Assembly: GCF_030718205.1 (NCBI RefSeq)
Contig: NZ_JAUZQF010000007.1
Location: 1 to 64,000 of the forward strand
From: Nonomuraea turcica
Lineage (GTDB): Bacteria; Actinomycetota; Actinomycetes; Streptosporangiales; Streptosporangiaceae
Length of the DNA stretch: 64,000 bases
Direction of reading: 5' to 3'
The notes below the pieces were generated by a model. That model was not told the DNA's origin and ran no database searches. It saw nothing but the letters and a program-made list of their open reading frames with translations. This document shows positions 53,043-60,589 of the stretch, piece by piece (the stretch's first letter is position 1; every line of letters begins with the position of its first letter). A program made the translations under genes and the position numbers.

Positions 53043-53309
53043 TTAAAAGAGCTCAACAGGCAAATCAGGCTCGATCGTGAGGCGGGATCCGTGCTGTTTT
53101 TGCAGGGCCTCGGCCCGCGCCGCAGGCATGTCCACCGCGATCAGGGTGGGTCGTTCCGGCGGCCCGACGATACGCCGTACCGTCACCTCGGCATCCCCGC
53201 CGAGCGCCCGCGCCAGGTCGGCGAGCACCGCCGGCTCGCCGCCGATCATGTACGGCATGCGCCCGGACCGACCACTGGCCGATCCGGGCTCCTCCGATGG
53301 CTTGATCAC
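53043..53309 (-). CDS. 88-residue propeptide/I9-inhibitor-like protein
   Basis: Small protein whose residues 20-88 read like a subtilase prodomain: MPYMIGGEPAVLADLA, VTVRRIVGPPERPTLIAVDM, then AEALQKQHGSRLTIEPDLPVEL, the typical I9 ending before the cleavage point. It stands alone, nine bases upstream of the subtilase gene, so it could act as a separate folding chaperone or inhibitor of that protease. GTG start at 53309 overlaps the preceding stop (GTGA). The similarity is judged by eye. Confidence 0.7.
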   Translation of the reverse strand: MIKPSEEPGSASGRSGRMPYMIGGEPAVLADLARALGGDAEVTVRRIVGPPERPTLIAVDMPAARAEALQKQHGSRLTIEPDLPVELF

Positions 53310-53590
53310 TGCGATGGCCGGCCCGGCTGACCTGCCCCGCCGACGAGGTTGACCACGTGCTGCACCTGCGCCATGCACGCCTCGAACTGCAGGTTTCGGT
53401 ACAGGCGCACGGCCTGCACCATCGGCGGGATGGCCTCGGCGAGCTGAGGCGCCTGCGGCAGCGTCGCCTGCAGCCAGCCGTGCAGCTGTATCAGCGCCAT
53501 CGCGCACTGCTGCTGCGGGTTTTGCGGCGCCAGGGCGACGCCCCCGAAGGGCATGCTCGACCAGCGCTCCTGTCCCACCATCGGCTCCAT
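53306..53590 (-). CDS. 94-residue helical protein of subtilase operon
   Basis: Hypothetical protein. After a short Met/Gly/Pro N-terminus it is mostly amphipathic helix (QQQCAMALIQLHGWLQATL and VQAVRLYRNLQFEACMAQVQHVVNLV), suggesting a helical hairpin that oligomerises or binds a partner. The ATG at 53590 lies 11 bases after the stop of the Gln-rich gene with GGGGAT as a weak ribosome site; the stop overlaps the next start. A longer reading in this frame would run through the Gln-rich gene and is not real. No family recognised. Confidence 0.65.
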   Translation of the reverse strand: MEPMVGQERWSSMPFGGVALAPQNPQQQCAMALIQLHGWLQATLPQAPQLAEAIPPMVQAVRLYRNLQFEACMAQVQHVVNLVGGAGQPGRPSQ

Positions 53591-53601
53591 CCGATCCCCG
53601 C

Positions 53602-54225
53602 TTACTGGCCGATGCCCGCGAAGGCCGGCTGCTGCTGGGAGACCATCTGGCCCGGCACGCCGATGGGCTGCATCTGCTGCGGGATCATCTGCCCCTGCAG
53701 ACCGACTGGCAACTGCTGGCCGAACTGCTGAGGCAGTTGCTGACCATACTGCTGCTGAGGCAGTTGCTGACCATACTGCTGCGGCATCTGCTGACCGAAC
53801 GGCTGCTGCGGCAACTGCTGACCAAACTGCTGAAGCTGCGGCATCTGCTGGCCAATGGGCTGCTGCATTTGCTGTTGCTCGACGGTCGTGAGGATCTGCC
53901 GGACAACGCCCGGCCCGTACCGCAGACCGCAGCGGGCAATTTTGTCCCAGAAAGTCACAGGGCTCGTCTGGTGCTCCTGCGGGAAGATCTGCTCGCCCGC
54001 CACCTGGAAGGGCTGCAGTTGTGCACCCTGCATACCACCGGGAACACCCATGGGTGTCATGCCCTGCTGGCCGTACTGCTGCTGAAGGTGCGGCGGGATC
54101 TGCTGGCCGTACTGCTGCTGCTGAAGGTGCGGCGGGATCTGCTGGCCGTACTGCTGCAGTTGGAGGTGCGGCGGAATTTGCTGGCCGTACTGTTGGGTCT
54201 GGAATGGTTGCGTTGCGAAAGTCAT
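53602..54225 (-). CDS. Gln/Pro-rich repeat protein, first gene of subtilase operon
   Basis: 207-residue low-complexity protein. Residues 10-55 contain three or four copies of QQYGQQIPPHLQ; residues 130-190 contain further FGQQLPQQ/YGQQLPQQ repeats. Between them is one ordinary segment (TSPVTFWDKIARCGLRYGPGVVRQIL, about 90-115) that could be a folded or binding motif. Composition is prion-like (Gln, Tyr, Pro, Gly) and suited to self-assembly or condensate formation. No signal peptide. Three small genes and the protease follow with gaps of at most 11 bases, so it probably scaffolds or is processed by the protease; inference. Confidence 0.75.
   Translation of the reverse strand: MTFATQPFQTQQYGQQIPPHLQLQQYGQQIPPHLQQQQYGQQIPPHLQQQYGQQGMTPMGVPGGMQGAQLQPFQVAGEQIFPQEHQTSPVTFWDKIARCGLRYGPGVVRQILTTVEQQQMQQPIGQQMPQLQQFGQQLPQQPFGQQMPQQYGQQLPQQQYGQQLPQQFGQQLPVGLQGQMIPQQMQPIGVPGQMVSQQQPAFAGIGQ
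53715..53850 (-). repeat. Tandem repeats encoding FGQQLPQQ/YGQQLPQQ
   Basis: Five to six imperfect 21-30-bp units (pattern CTGCTGAGGCAGTTGCTGACC on the plus strand) encode the C-terminal Gln repeats. Suited to slippage and copy-number change. Confidence 0.7.
54062..54205 (-). repeat. Tandem 36-42-bp repeats encoding YGQQIPPHLQ units
   Basis: Four near-identical units sharing GGTGCGGCGGGATCTGCTGG and a following CCGTACTGCTG on the plus strand. Unit lengths are multiples of three. The near identity suggests recent duplication. No gene or motif is obvious in 54226-54560, a locally lower-GC stretch that probably holds the operon promoter. Confidence 0.8.
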
Positions 54226-54560
54226 GGGTCTCTCCTTTGGAAGGGGCGCCTCCGCCCGCCTGCACAGTTGTTGCAGACTTTCGGTTACTTACCGTGCCTG
54301 ACGATCAATAAATGGGCTCTGCCGTAATAGTCGCGCCAAGCCCAATACCGGCCGTGGACAGTGCGAATGGCGAATCAGGTCTCTCGCAAACACTCAAACG
54401 AGCCAAAGAATCACCTATATTCAGCAATGCCCGACCCGACGTAAAGGTGATTCTTGCTCTGCTGCTCGCAATTACCGCCAACGGACCCGACCACCGCGCC
54501 GGACCCGCCGCAGCGCGGCGTCCTCCATGCGGGACTGCCGAATGATCCGGGACGCGGAAG

Positions 54561-56039
54561 TCAGGCGCGGACGAGAGTGACGGCATGCCCGGCTGGGCTG
54601 GTGACCTGCTCGAGGGCGGCGCGTTGGAGGAGGGGCGGCGCGGTGGGGCGTCGGTCGAACACGACGAGCGTGCCTTGTTTCAGATCGAGGCGGTCGAGGT
54701 AGCCGTCGAGATGTCCATCCGGCCCCTGCCGAGCGCGTAACTCCCGGTCGATCACCCCGCCACCGTTGACCACCCGGTGCAGCCAGGCCATAAAGATCAA
54801 ATGGCAGGCCGCCTCGTGGTAGGTCTCGCCGCTTTCCAGGATCTCCCCGTTGCGCCGCCAGAACTCCACGAACCCGGCCAGCACCACGCGCATATCCAGC
54901 CGTCCGTCCGGAGTGAGAAACGCGGCCCGGTCGATGCGGATGGCGGCCTCGGCCCGCTGGGCCAGCACCCGCAGCACGACCTCCTGGTAGATCGGATTGG
55001 CGACCTGGATGGGGTTGGACTGGGTGATCAGCCCCAGGTCGCGGGCATAGGCCAGGTCGTCGTAGACGTCAGAAGCCAGGACACCACCGGTGATCAGCGG
55101 TTCGACGACACGCTGGATGCGCTGCTCGCGCAGCTTGGCGGCCAGCGAGTCCAGATGGGTGGCCCGGGTGACGATGAGCCGCTCCACCGCCACGTTCATG
55201 TGCTCATCGGTGATCGGCTGCGCGGCTGGGACGCGCATCTCCCGGATGATCTCCCTGGCCAGGGCGTTGACCAGCCACGGCTGCCCCTGAGAGGCATGAA
55301 AGGCCCGCTGAATCGCGTGCGGCGTGAACTCCTGACCGGTGGCGTCCGTGTGCTGACCGTAGAGCTCGGCCACCTGCTCGAAAGTGAAATCCGCCAGCCT
55401 CATGGACTTGGCCAGGATGTTGAACGGCGATGGCCCGATCAGCCGGGACGGATCGCCACCGGAGGCCGCCTTGTAGTCCCGCACGTCCCGCATCCCGCAC
55501 AGAGCCACGCTGTGCGGGAAGGGCAGTGACCAGGTGTTGTGCCCGTGGCGGAGCTGCCGCAGAACGCTGATCAGCTCGTCCCCCTGGAGGGCGTCGATCT
55601 CGTCGAAAAGCAGCACGATCGGGCGAGGGCACTCGGCCGCCCACGTGGAGAGCCCTCTGAGCAGCCGGGTGCCTCCCGGAGCCTCCGGCCACGGCTCCGG
55701 CGGCAGGCAGCCGTCCGGGAGGCCCGACAGCCGGGCCGTGGCCGCGATCTCGGAGAGGATACGCACTTCGGCAGGGGCGTCCTCGGCAGCCTTGGTGGAG
55801 GCGCTCTCGCAGGAGACGTACACCACCGCGTGCTCACCCTCGGCGCCCAACTCGGCGGCCAGCGCCTGGAGAGAGGTGGTCTTGCCGCTCTGCCTGGGTC
55901 CGCGAACGACGAAGTATTTCCCTTCGTCGACCAGCTCCTTCGCCTCAGGGATCCGGGGAATCGGACTGTCCCGGCCGGCTGGACGGGTTCTCGGGTGTCC
56001 CGGCCATGCCCCGGGCCGGCTTGGCTGGTCATGCGCCAG
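54561..56039 (-). CDS. AAA-like/STAND-type NTPase, start codon lost or CTG
   Basis: P-loop ATPase of about 490 residues, of the family often placed beside signalling or mobile genes in actinobacteria. Walker A is GPRQSGKTT (coding bases near 55877-55903) and Walker B is IVLLFDEIDAL. The frame is open to a stop at 56049-56051, but no ATG, GTG or TTG occurs before Walker A: the first TTG (55850) would delete it. The first possible start is CTG at 56039. Family members normally begin with an FNTAGP-type segment that is missing here. Probably 5'-truncated by a rearrangement. Confidence 0.7.
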   Translation of the reverse strand: MAHDQPSRPGAWPGHPRTRPAGRDSPIPRIPEAKELVDEGKYFVVRGPRQSGKTTSLQALAAELGAEGEHAVVYVSCESASTKAAEDAPAEVRILSEIAATARLSGLPDGCLPPEPWPEAPGGTRLLRGLSTWAAECPRPIVLLFDEIDALQGDELISVLRQLRHGHNTWSLPFPHSVALCGMRDVRDYKAASGGDPSRLIGPSPFNILAKSMRLADFTFEQVAELYGQHTDATGQEFTPHAIQRAFHASQGQPWLVNALAREIIREMRVPAAQPITDEHMNVAVERLIVTRATHLDSLAAKLREQRIQRVVEPLITGGVLASDVYDDLAYARDLGLITQSNPIQVANPIYQEVVLRVLAQRAEAAIRIDRAAFLTPDGRLDMRVVLAGFVEFWRRNGEILESGETYHEAACHLIFMAWLHRVVNGGGVIDRELRARQGPDGHLDGYLDRLDLKQGTLVVFDRRPTAPPLLQRAALEQVTSPAGHAVTLVRA

Positions 56040-56170
56040 CTGATTGAGCTACCGGTCTGCCTGCTCGAGGACCTCAGCGAGCCCGAGGCTGCCTATCTGT
56101 CGTCACAGTGACATCGCTTATTGGAGTGGTGCCGGGAGATGACCGGCTGGGCGGTCGAGCCTGCCGGGCG
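56031..56170 (+). pseudogene. Decayed DUF2398 (TIGR02678, Wadjet JetB-type) fragment
   Basis: On the plus strand PVCLLEDLSEPEAAYLSSQ, then an in-frame TGA, then HRLLEWCREMTGWAVE, and in another frame AVRAEG. This matches, by memory of the family, the conserved late region of DUF2398 proteins (roughly PVVYYDDL-E-E-AYLTSQR, then TG--AEVRAEG). One stop and at least one frameshift show decay. DUF2398 proteins belong to four-gene SMC-type plasmid-defence (Wadjet type) loci; no other member is present. It begins exactly where the neighbouring NTPase loses its start. Confidence 0.5.
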
Positions 56171-56197
56171 GCGGTGCGGGCAGAGGGCCAGACGCGC

Positions 56198-56223
56198 GCC
56201 GGGCACCGCACGTGGTGCCCGGC
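56198..56223 (-). terminator. Hairpin downstream of SASA esterase gene
   Basis: Perfect 10-bp stem GCCGGGCACC/GGTGCCCGGC with a GCACGT loop, 18 bases beyond the minus-strand stop at 56242. Confidence 0.75.
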
Positions 56224-56241
56224 ACGATGACGGTCATGTGG

Positions 56242-58380
56242 CTATTCGACGGGGATCTGGAAGGCAAGCAGCCCCATGCCGAGGGCGTCGACGACGCGGG
56301 GGCCGGCGCGACGGTGGGCGATGTAGGCCACGGTGGCGTCGGCAGGTACCGGCCGGTCCAGCGTCAGCACCAGACCACGGCCGCGTTGCCAGCGTACGGA
56401 TTCCACGACGGTGCCCGGCACCAGGAAGTCCGCGGCGGCGCCGTCCTCGACGGTCAGCGGGCCGGCCGGGGAGCGGAGTGCCACCGCCAGCTGGTTCGGG
56501 TTGCCGTCGACCCGGTGAGCCGCTCTGGGGTTGGGCGGCGCCACCTTCGGGGCCCCCGGGCGGTACAGGTCGTCGAGGAGCATGGCCGCGTTGTGCTCAC
56601 CTAGGGTGCGATAGCCGTCGATGTAGTGGAAGTGGCAACCGTCGTGGCCGTTGAGGCCGGTCGTCGACACCGCCCGCAGGTTGTCGATGGTGTCCGGCAG
56701 CCGCCGTTGGGCGTCACGCAGCGCCACCGGGATGGTTTGGTCGCATGGGGAGCTCCGGACCTGGTGAACGTATACCGGCAAGTCGGCGCCGTAGTCCTGG
56801 CGCCAGTCCGCGACCAGCTCGGTGAAGCCGGCGACGTGTACCTCAGCCTTGTCGCGGTCAGCCTCACCCTGGTACCACAGCATGACGTCGATGGCGTCCG
56901 GCCCGGTCAGGCCGGCCCGGGCGAGCCGTTGCAACAGCATCCCGTAGCTGGTCGCGCCGTCGGTGGGGTCGCCGTCGTTGCGGGCGAAGTAGCTGATCGG
57001 CTGGCCACCACGGGCACCGTTGACGATGGCGATCGGGATGCCGAGCTCGGCCGACATCAGCTGTCCCATCCGGACCGCCCACTGGCCGATCGCCGCGACC
57101 CGCTGGACGTTGTCGCCCATGGCGTAGGTCCAGCCGCCCATCGCGGCGGCCAGCCGCGGGGTGTTGTTGTTGGACGTGCCGAAGGTACGTACCCACCGGG
57201 ACCGGTCCTCCTCCGACGACGTCGAGTTAGCCTGCTGGCCGGCCTGCGCGTTCGACTGCCCCTGCACGACGATGACGTCACCGGCGACGACGTCGAGCGC
57301 GCGTCCGATGCGGCGGCTGCCGCCGTCGGAGGTGTGCGCGATGAGTTCCAGGTCGGTCGACGTCAGCGCCACAGGCAGCGAGAGGGTCAACGAGAACCGC
57401 GGTGCCGCAGGTGACACGGCTGCCCGTCTGGTCGTCCGCCGGCCGTCGCGGGTGATCCGCAGCTCGACCGCGGTGACGTCAGGGTCCAGTGCCACCCCGC
57501 TGACCGGCACAGACACGCTGGTGGCCGTCCGGCCCGGGCGAGAGACGACCTGCCGCGAAACGGGGGCGGTGTCCACCCGGGCCAGCGAGGGCCGGGCGTA
57601 GAAGGTGAGCCGCCGGGCGGTGTAATCGCCGGCGTTCGCGGCGGACGTCCAGTCGGGGTTCTCATCCGGGCCGGCGCCGATGCCGACGTCCATCGTCTGC
57701 GGTCCGGCGGTGGTGAAGGCGTTGACGGCCAGCACCGGAGTCGCGGTGGCGGCGTCCGCTGACCGCGGACCGCGGGCGTTTGCCGCGTCGGCGAACGCGT
57801 GTACCTGGAACGAGCCGTATCCGTTCGCCCACAGGACCGCGTCGTCGGCATCGCGGGCGGTCTCGGACGCTCCCGGTATCTGCCCCGAACCCGTTCCGTC
57901 GTACTGGTTGGGCCACATCTCGACCCAGCCCGAGCCGCCGTCGACCTCCTGTACGCCGGGCACGTTGGAGACGACCGTCAGGTCGTCGACGAACTGGTGC
58001 CGCGACTGCTCCATGCGGGTCGGCAGGCCCACGGCGTCGGGGTCGCCGCTCAGCGCCTCCATCGAGGTCCACACCCACCTCGTGCCCGCTTCCGTGGTGA
58101 GCTCCAGGCAGTAGCCGACCCGGTCGAAACCGCCGGCGACGCCGGCGGTGTCGTCGAGTGTGTACGGAGGGGTAGTGTCCCGCCAGTTCGCGGCGGTGGG
58201 CAGGTCGAGCACGCGCACCAGCCGGTAGCTCGCGGCCTCGGCGTCGCAGGACGTCGAATAGGCGTCGGTGGCGGCTGGTGCGGCGGCCGCGATGCCGGGG
58301 GCGGAGAGGGTTGCCGCGCCGAATGCCAGGGCAGCGCATCCGGAGACTAACAAGCGGGTATGGAACCGATGTCGGGGCAT
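56242..58380 (-). CDS. Secreted SASA-domain carbohydrate esterase
   Basis: 712-residue exported protein. Signal peptide of about 34 residues (GIAAAAPA), a Cys-containing N-terminal beta-rich region (about 40-260), a further Ig-like segment, and a sialate O-acetylesterase-type SASA domain (about 365-600). Catalytic Ser is in VVQGQSNAQAG and the His in DGCHFHYIDGYRTLGE; IAIVNGARGGQPIS and LWYQGEAD are the other blocks. Such enzymes remove acetyl groups from plant polysaccharides. Last gene of a three-gene operon with a rhamnosidase, so deacetylation of rhamnogalacturonan is a reasonable guess. TGGAGG precedes the ATG. Confidence 0.85.
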   Translation of the reverse strand: MPRHRFHTRLLVSGCAALAFGAATLSAPGIAAAAPAATDAYSTSCDAEAASYRLVRVLDLPTAANWRDTTPPYTLDDTAGVAGGFDRVGYCLELTTEAGTRWVWTSMEALSGDPDAVGLPTRMEQSRHQFVDDLTVVSNVPGVQEVDGGSGWVEMWPNQYDGTGSGQIPGASETARDADDAVLWANGYGSFQVHAFADAANARGPRSADAATATPVLAVNAFTTAGPQTMDVGIGAGPDENPDWTSAANAGDYTARRLTFYARPSLARVDTAPVSRQVVSRPGRTATSVSVPVSGVALDPDVTAVELRITRDGRRTTRRAAVSPAAPRFSLTLSLPVALTSTDLELIAHTSDGGSRRIGRALDVVAGDVIVVQGQSNAQAGQQANSTSSEEDRSRWVRTFGTSNNNTPRLAAAMGGWTYAMGDNVQRVAAIGQWAVRMGQLMSAELGIPIAIVNGARGGQPISYFARNDGDPTDGATSYGMLLQRLARAGLTGPDAIDVMLWYQGEADRDKAEVHVAGFTELVADWRQDYGADLPVYVHQVRSSPCDQTIPVALRDAQRRLPDTIDNLRAVSTTGLNGHDGCHFHYIDGYRTLGEHNAAMLLDDLYRPGAPKVAPPNPRAAHRVDGNPNQLAVALRSPAGPLTVEDGAAADFLVPGTVVESVRWQRGRGLVLTLDRPVPADATVAYIAHRRAGPRVVDALGMGLLAFQIPVE

Positions 58381-58398
58381 GGGCAGTCCTCCATGAGA

Positions 58399-60573
58399 TC
58401 AGTTGAACGCCTGCCAGGTATCGCGCAACGGCCGCTGCCCGACTCCGGGCTTGGTCCAGTCGCACACGCCTGAGGGGAAGATCTCCAACAGCTGACGGCG
58501 CTCGGCCGGGCTGAAGGTCGCCCGGTAGTCGCTCCAGTCGACGGCCTTGCGGTGGCAGGTCACCACGTCGTCGGTCAGCGGAGCGCCGGCTATCAGTCGT
58601 GGAGTGGGGTAGGCGGGGAACAGCTGTCCGCACTCTCCGGCGTTGTCCGCGGTGAGCCGTTGAACGATCTTGCGAGGCTCGGCGTCGCGGCTCCAGCAGG
58701 CGTCGGTGAGATCACCCGGCTTGTTCCGCACCACCTTTTGGTGCGCGGGCAACCGCGAGTCATCGCCCACGATCGCGGACAGCCACTCCTCCATGCTCGT
58801 CAGGGCGTACCGCAGGGTTGGACTGGTGAGGCTGAACCCGCCGAAACGGCTGTCCTCCACGAGGAAGACCTGGTTGTCCGCGTCGCCGTTCGCCGCCTCC
58901 AGCCGCGCCCGGGTGGCGTAACCGTGCGTCATCATGTGGATGTCGCCGTTCGCGGCGTCATCGGAGTACGACCGGTAGTCGATGATCGGCGTGCCGGCCA
59001 GGCCGGCCCCGCCGAAGAGAATGCGCCCGGTGCGGTGGGCGGCGTCCCTCGCGATCGGGTCCGCCGCGGTGCGCTGCGCCGTCGGCTTGGCGTCGATGTC
59101 CAGTCCCCCGATGCCCTGGTTGAGGTCGAGGAACTGCTGTGTGGTGATCGCGCCCGAGTTCAGCGCGGCCAGCCCGTACTGCACCCCCACGTTGTCCAGG
59201 GCCCGCCGGGCGAACCCGGTGGCCGGATCGCGTCCGTAGACGTTCACGGTGTGGTCGTAGACGTCCCCGCGCGCTCCACGGGGGTTGGTCTGCGGGTGGT
59301 AGCGCAGCTCCGCGGGCAACACCGTGGGGAATTCGGCGACCGGGTCCAGCCGCTTCGCCCCGTCGCTGAGGTTGCGGATGCTCTCCCACCGCCGGAAGCC
59401 GGCGACCTGGCGCTGCTGCTCCTGGCTGAACGTGTCCGGCGCGACCTCGGTGAAATAGTGCTCGAGCAACCGGGAGTCGAACAGCGTGAAGTTCGTCGCG
59501 GACGTGACGTCGGGGAACGACTGCCCGACCACGATGCCGTCCAGCAGACCCGGGTAGTTGTCCGCGATCTGGTGTCCCTGGTAGGAACCTCCAGAAGAAC
59601 CCCAGCCGATGGTGAACAGCGGATCGCCGTAGCGCTCGACGAACCGTTCCTTGACCATCATCATGGTCTCTGCCGCGAGCAGGTCGTTGCAGTTGTTGCC
59701 GAAGACGTTCAGCGACGCCGACGCGACCGCGTAGCCGCGGCCGAGCATCTGCGGGTCCAGTACACCGCCGGTGTTCGTGCCCTGGGTGTACCAGCCGCGC
59801 CGGCAGCCGCCGCCGAAGGTGTAGATGAGCCGGTCGTTCCAGCCGGGGCTGCGCCGGTGGAAGGCGGGTTCTTCCGTCGCCGGGTCGTGCAGCATGGACA
59901 TCTGGTAGATCGACCGGTTGACCGTGCCGGTCTCGATCCGGATGAGGAACGGGACCGTCTGGCCGGTGAGGGTCGTCGTCCAGGCGAGGTCGTCGGGTCT
60001 GGCCGCCGGATCCGGCAGTGGCAGGGTCTTTCCGCTGGTCGACCGGTAGGCGTAGTCGACCCGGGTGGCCACGGAGCAGTCGGCGTCGAGAGGGTCGCCG
60101 AGCGTGCCGCCGTCGACCAGGCGGAACCGGTCCGTGGTGCAGACGTACGGCGTTTCGTGCGGACCGCTGATCACCGGCCCGCTGGCCGGATGGTTCGTCA
60201 AGACGAGCTGGTCGCGCAGCGGCCCCGCGGTCGCGACAAGGTGGTTGCGTCCGGGCCGCAGCCGATCGACCAGGCCGGTGAAAGCGTGCGCGTTCGCGTC
60301 CGCACGGAAGGAGCCGGTGATGTCGGCGCCGTTGAGCGTGAACCGGACCGCGTCCAACGGCTTGCCGCGCGGCACCGCCGCGGTGACGAGCACGTCGCCC
60401 GCCGTCACCAGTTCGGGCCTGGCCGACAACGCCACCAGTCGCAGCCTGTCGCTGCCGGCCGCCGCTGCCGGTGCGGCGTAGGGCGCGAGGACCGTGGACG
60501 CGGTGACGGCGACCACGGCTAAGACCGCGGCGAGTACGGATCGCGGCGAACGGTATCCAGTGACAGGGCGCAT
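58399..60573 (-). CDS. Secreted DUF6351-family alpha/beta-hydrolase-like protein
   Basis: 724-residue exported protein with a 40-residue signal peptide (AAPAAAAG). The main domain has the nucleophile elbow GWGSSGGSYQGHQIADNYPG, an oxyanion-region IYTFGGGCRRGWY and a late CHRKAVDWSDY segment, consistent with an alpha/beta hydrolase of tannase/feruloyl-esterase shape. It matches what is called DUF6351. The biochemical activity is not established. Gaps of 16 and 18 bases to its neighbours show an operon. CGGAGG six bases before the ATG. Confidence 0.8.
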   Translation of the reverse strand: MRPVTGYRSPRSVLAAVLAVVAVTASTVLAPYAAPAAAAGSDRLRLVALSARPELVTAGDVLVTAAVPRGKPLDAVRFTLNGADITGSFRADANAHAFTGLVDRLRPGRNHLVATAGPLRDQLVLTNHPASGPVISGPHETPYVCTTDRFRLVDGGTLGDPLDADCSVATRVDYAYRSTSGKTLPLPDPAARPDDLAWTTTLTGQTVPFLIRIETGTVNRSIYQMSMLHDPATEEPAFHRRSPGWNDRLIYTFGGGCRRGWYTQGTNTGGVLDPQMLGRGYAVASASLNVFGNNCNDLLAAETMMMVKERFVERYGDPLFTIGWGSSGGSYQGHQIADNYPGLLDGIVVGQSFPDVTSATNFTLFDSRLLEHYFTEVAPDTFSQEQQRQVAGFRRWESIRNLSDGAKRLDPVAEFPTVLPAELRYHPQTNPRGARGDVYDHTVNVYGRDPATGFARRALDNVGVQYGLAALNSGAITTQQFLDLNQGIGGLDIDAKPTAQRTAADPIARDAAHRTGRILFGGAGLAGTPIIDYRSYSDDAANGDIHMMTHGYATRARLEAANGDADNQVFLVEDSRFGGFSLTSPTLRYALTSMEEWLSAIVGDDSRLPAHQKVVRNKPGDLTDACWSRDAEPRKIVQRLTADNAGECGQLFPAYPTPRLIAGAPLTDDVVTCHRKAVDWSDYRATFSPAERRQLLEIFPSGVCDWTKPGVGQRPLRDTWQAFN

Positions 60574-60589
60574 TGCGTGCCTCCGTTTC

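Noticed and set aside
53715..54205. Possible CRISPR-like array in the Gln-rich gene
   Set aside because: Repeats are in frame, contiguous without unique spacers, and encode peptide repeats.
56031..56170. A complete Wadjet defence system
   Set aside because: Only a short decayed piece resembling DUF2398 is visible; no SMC, DUF2397 or DUF2399 genes are present.
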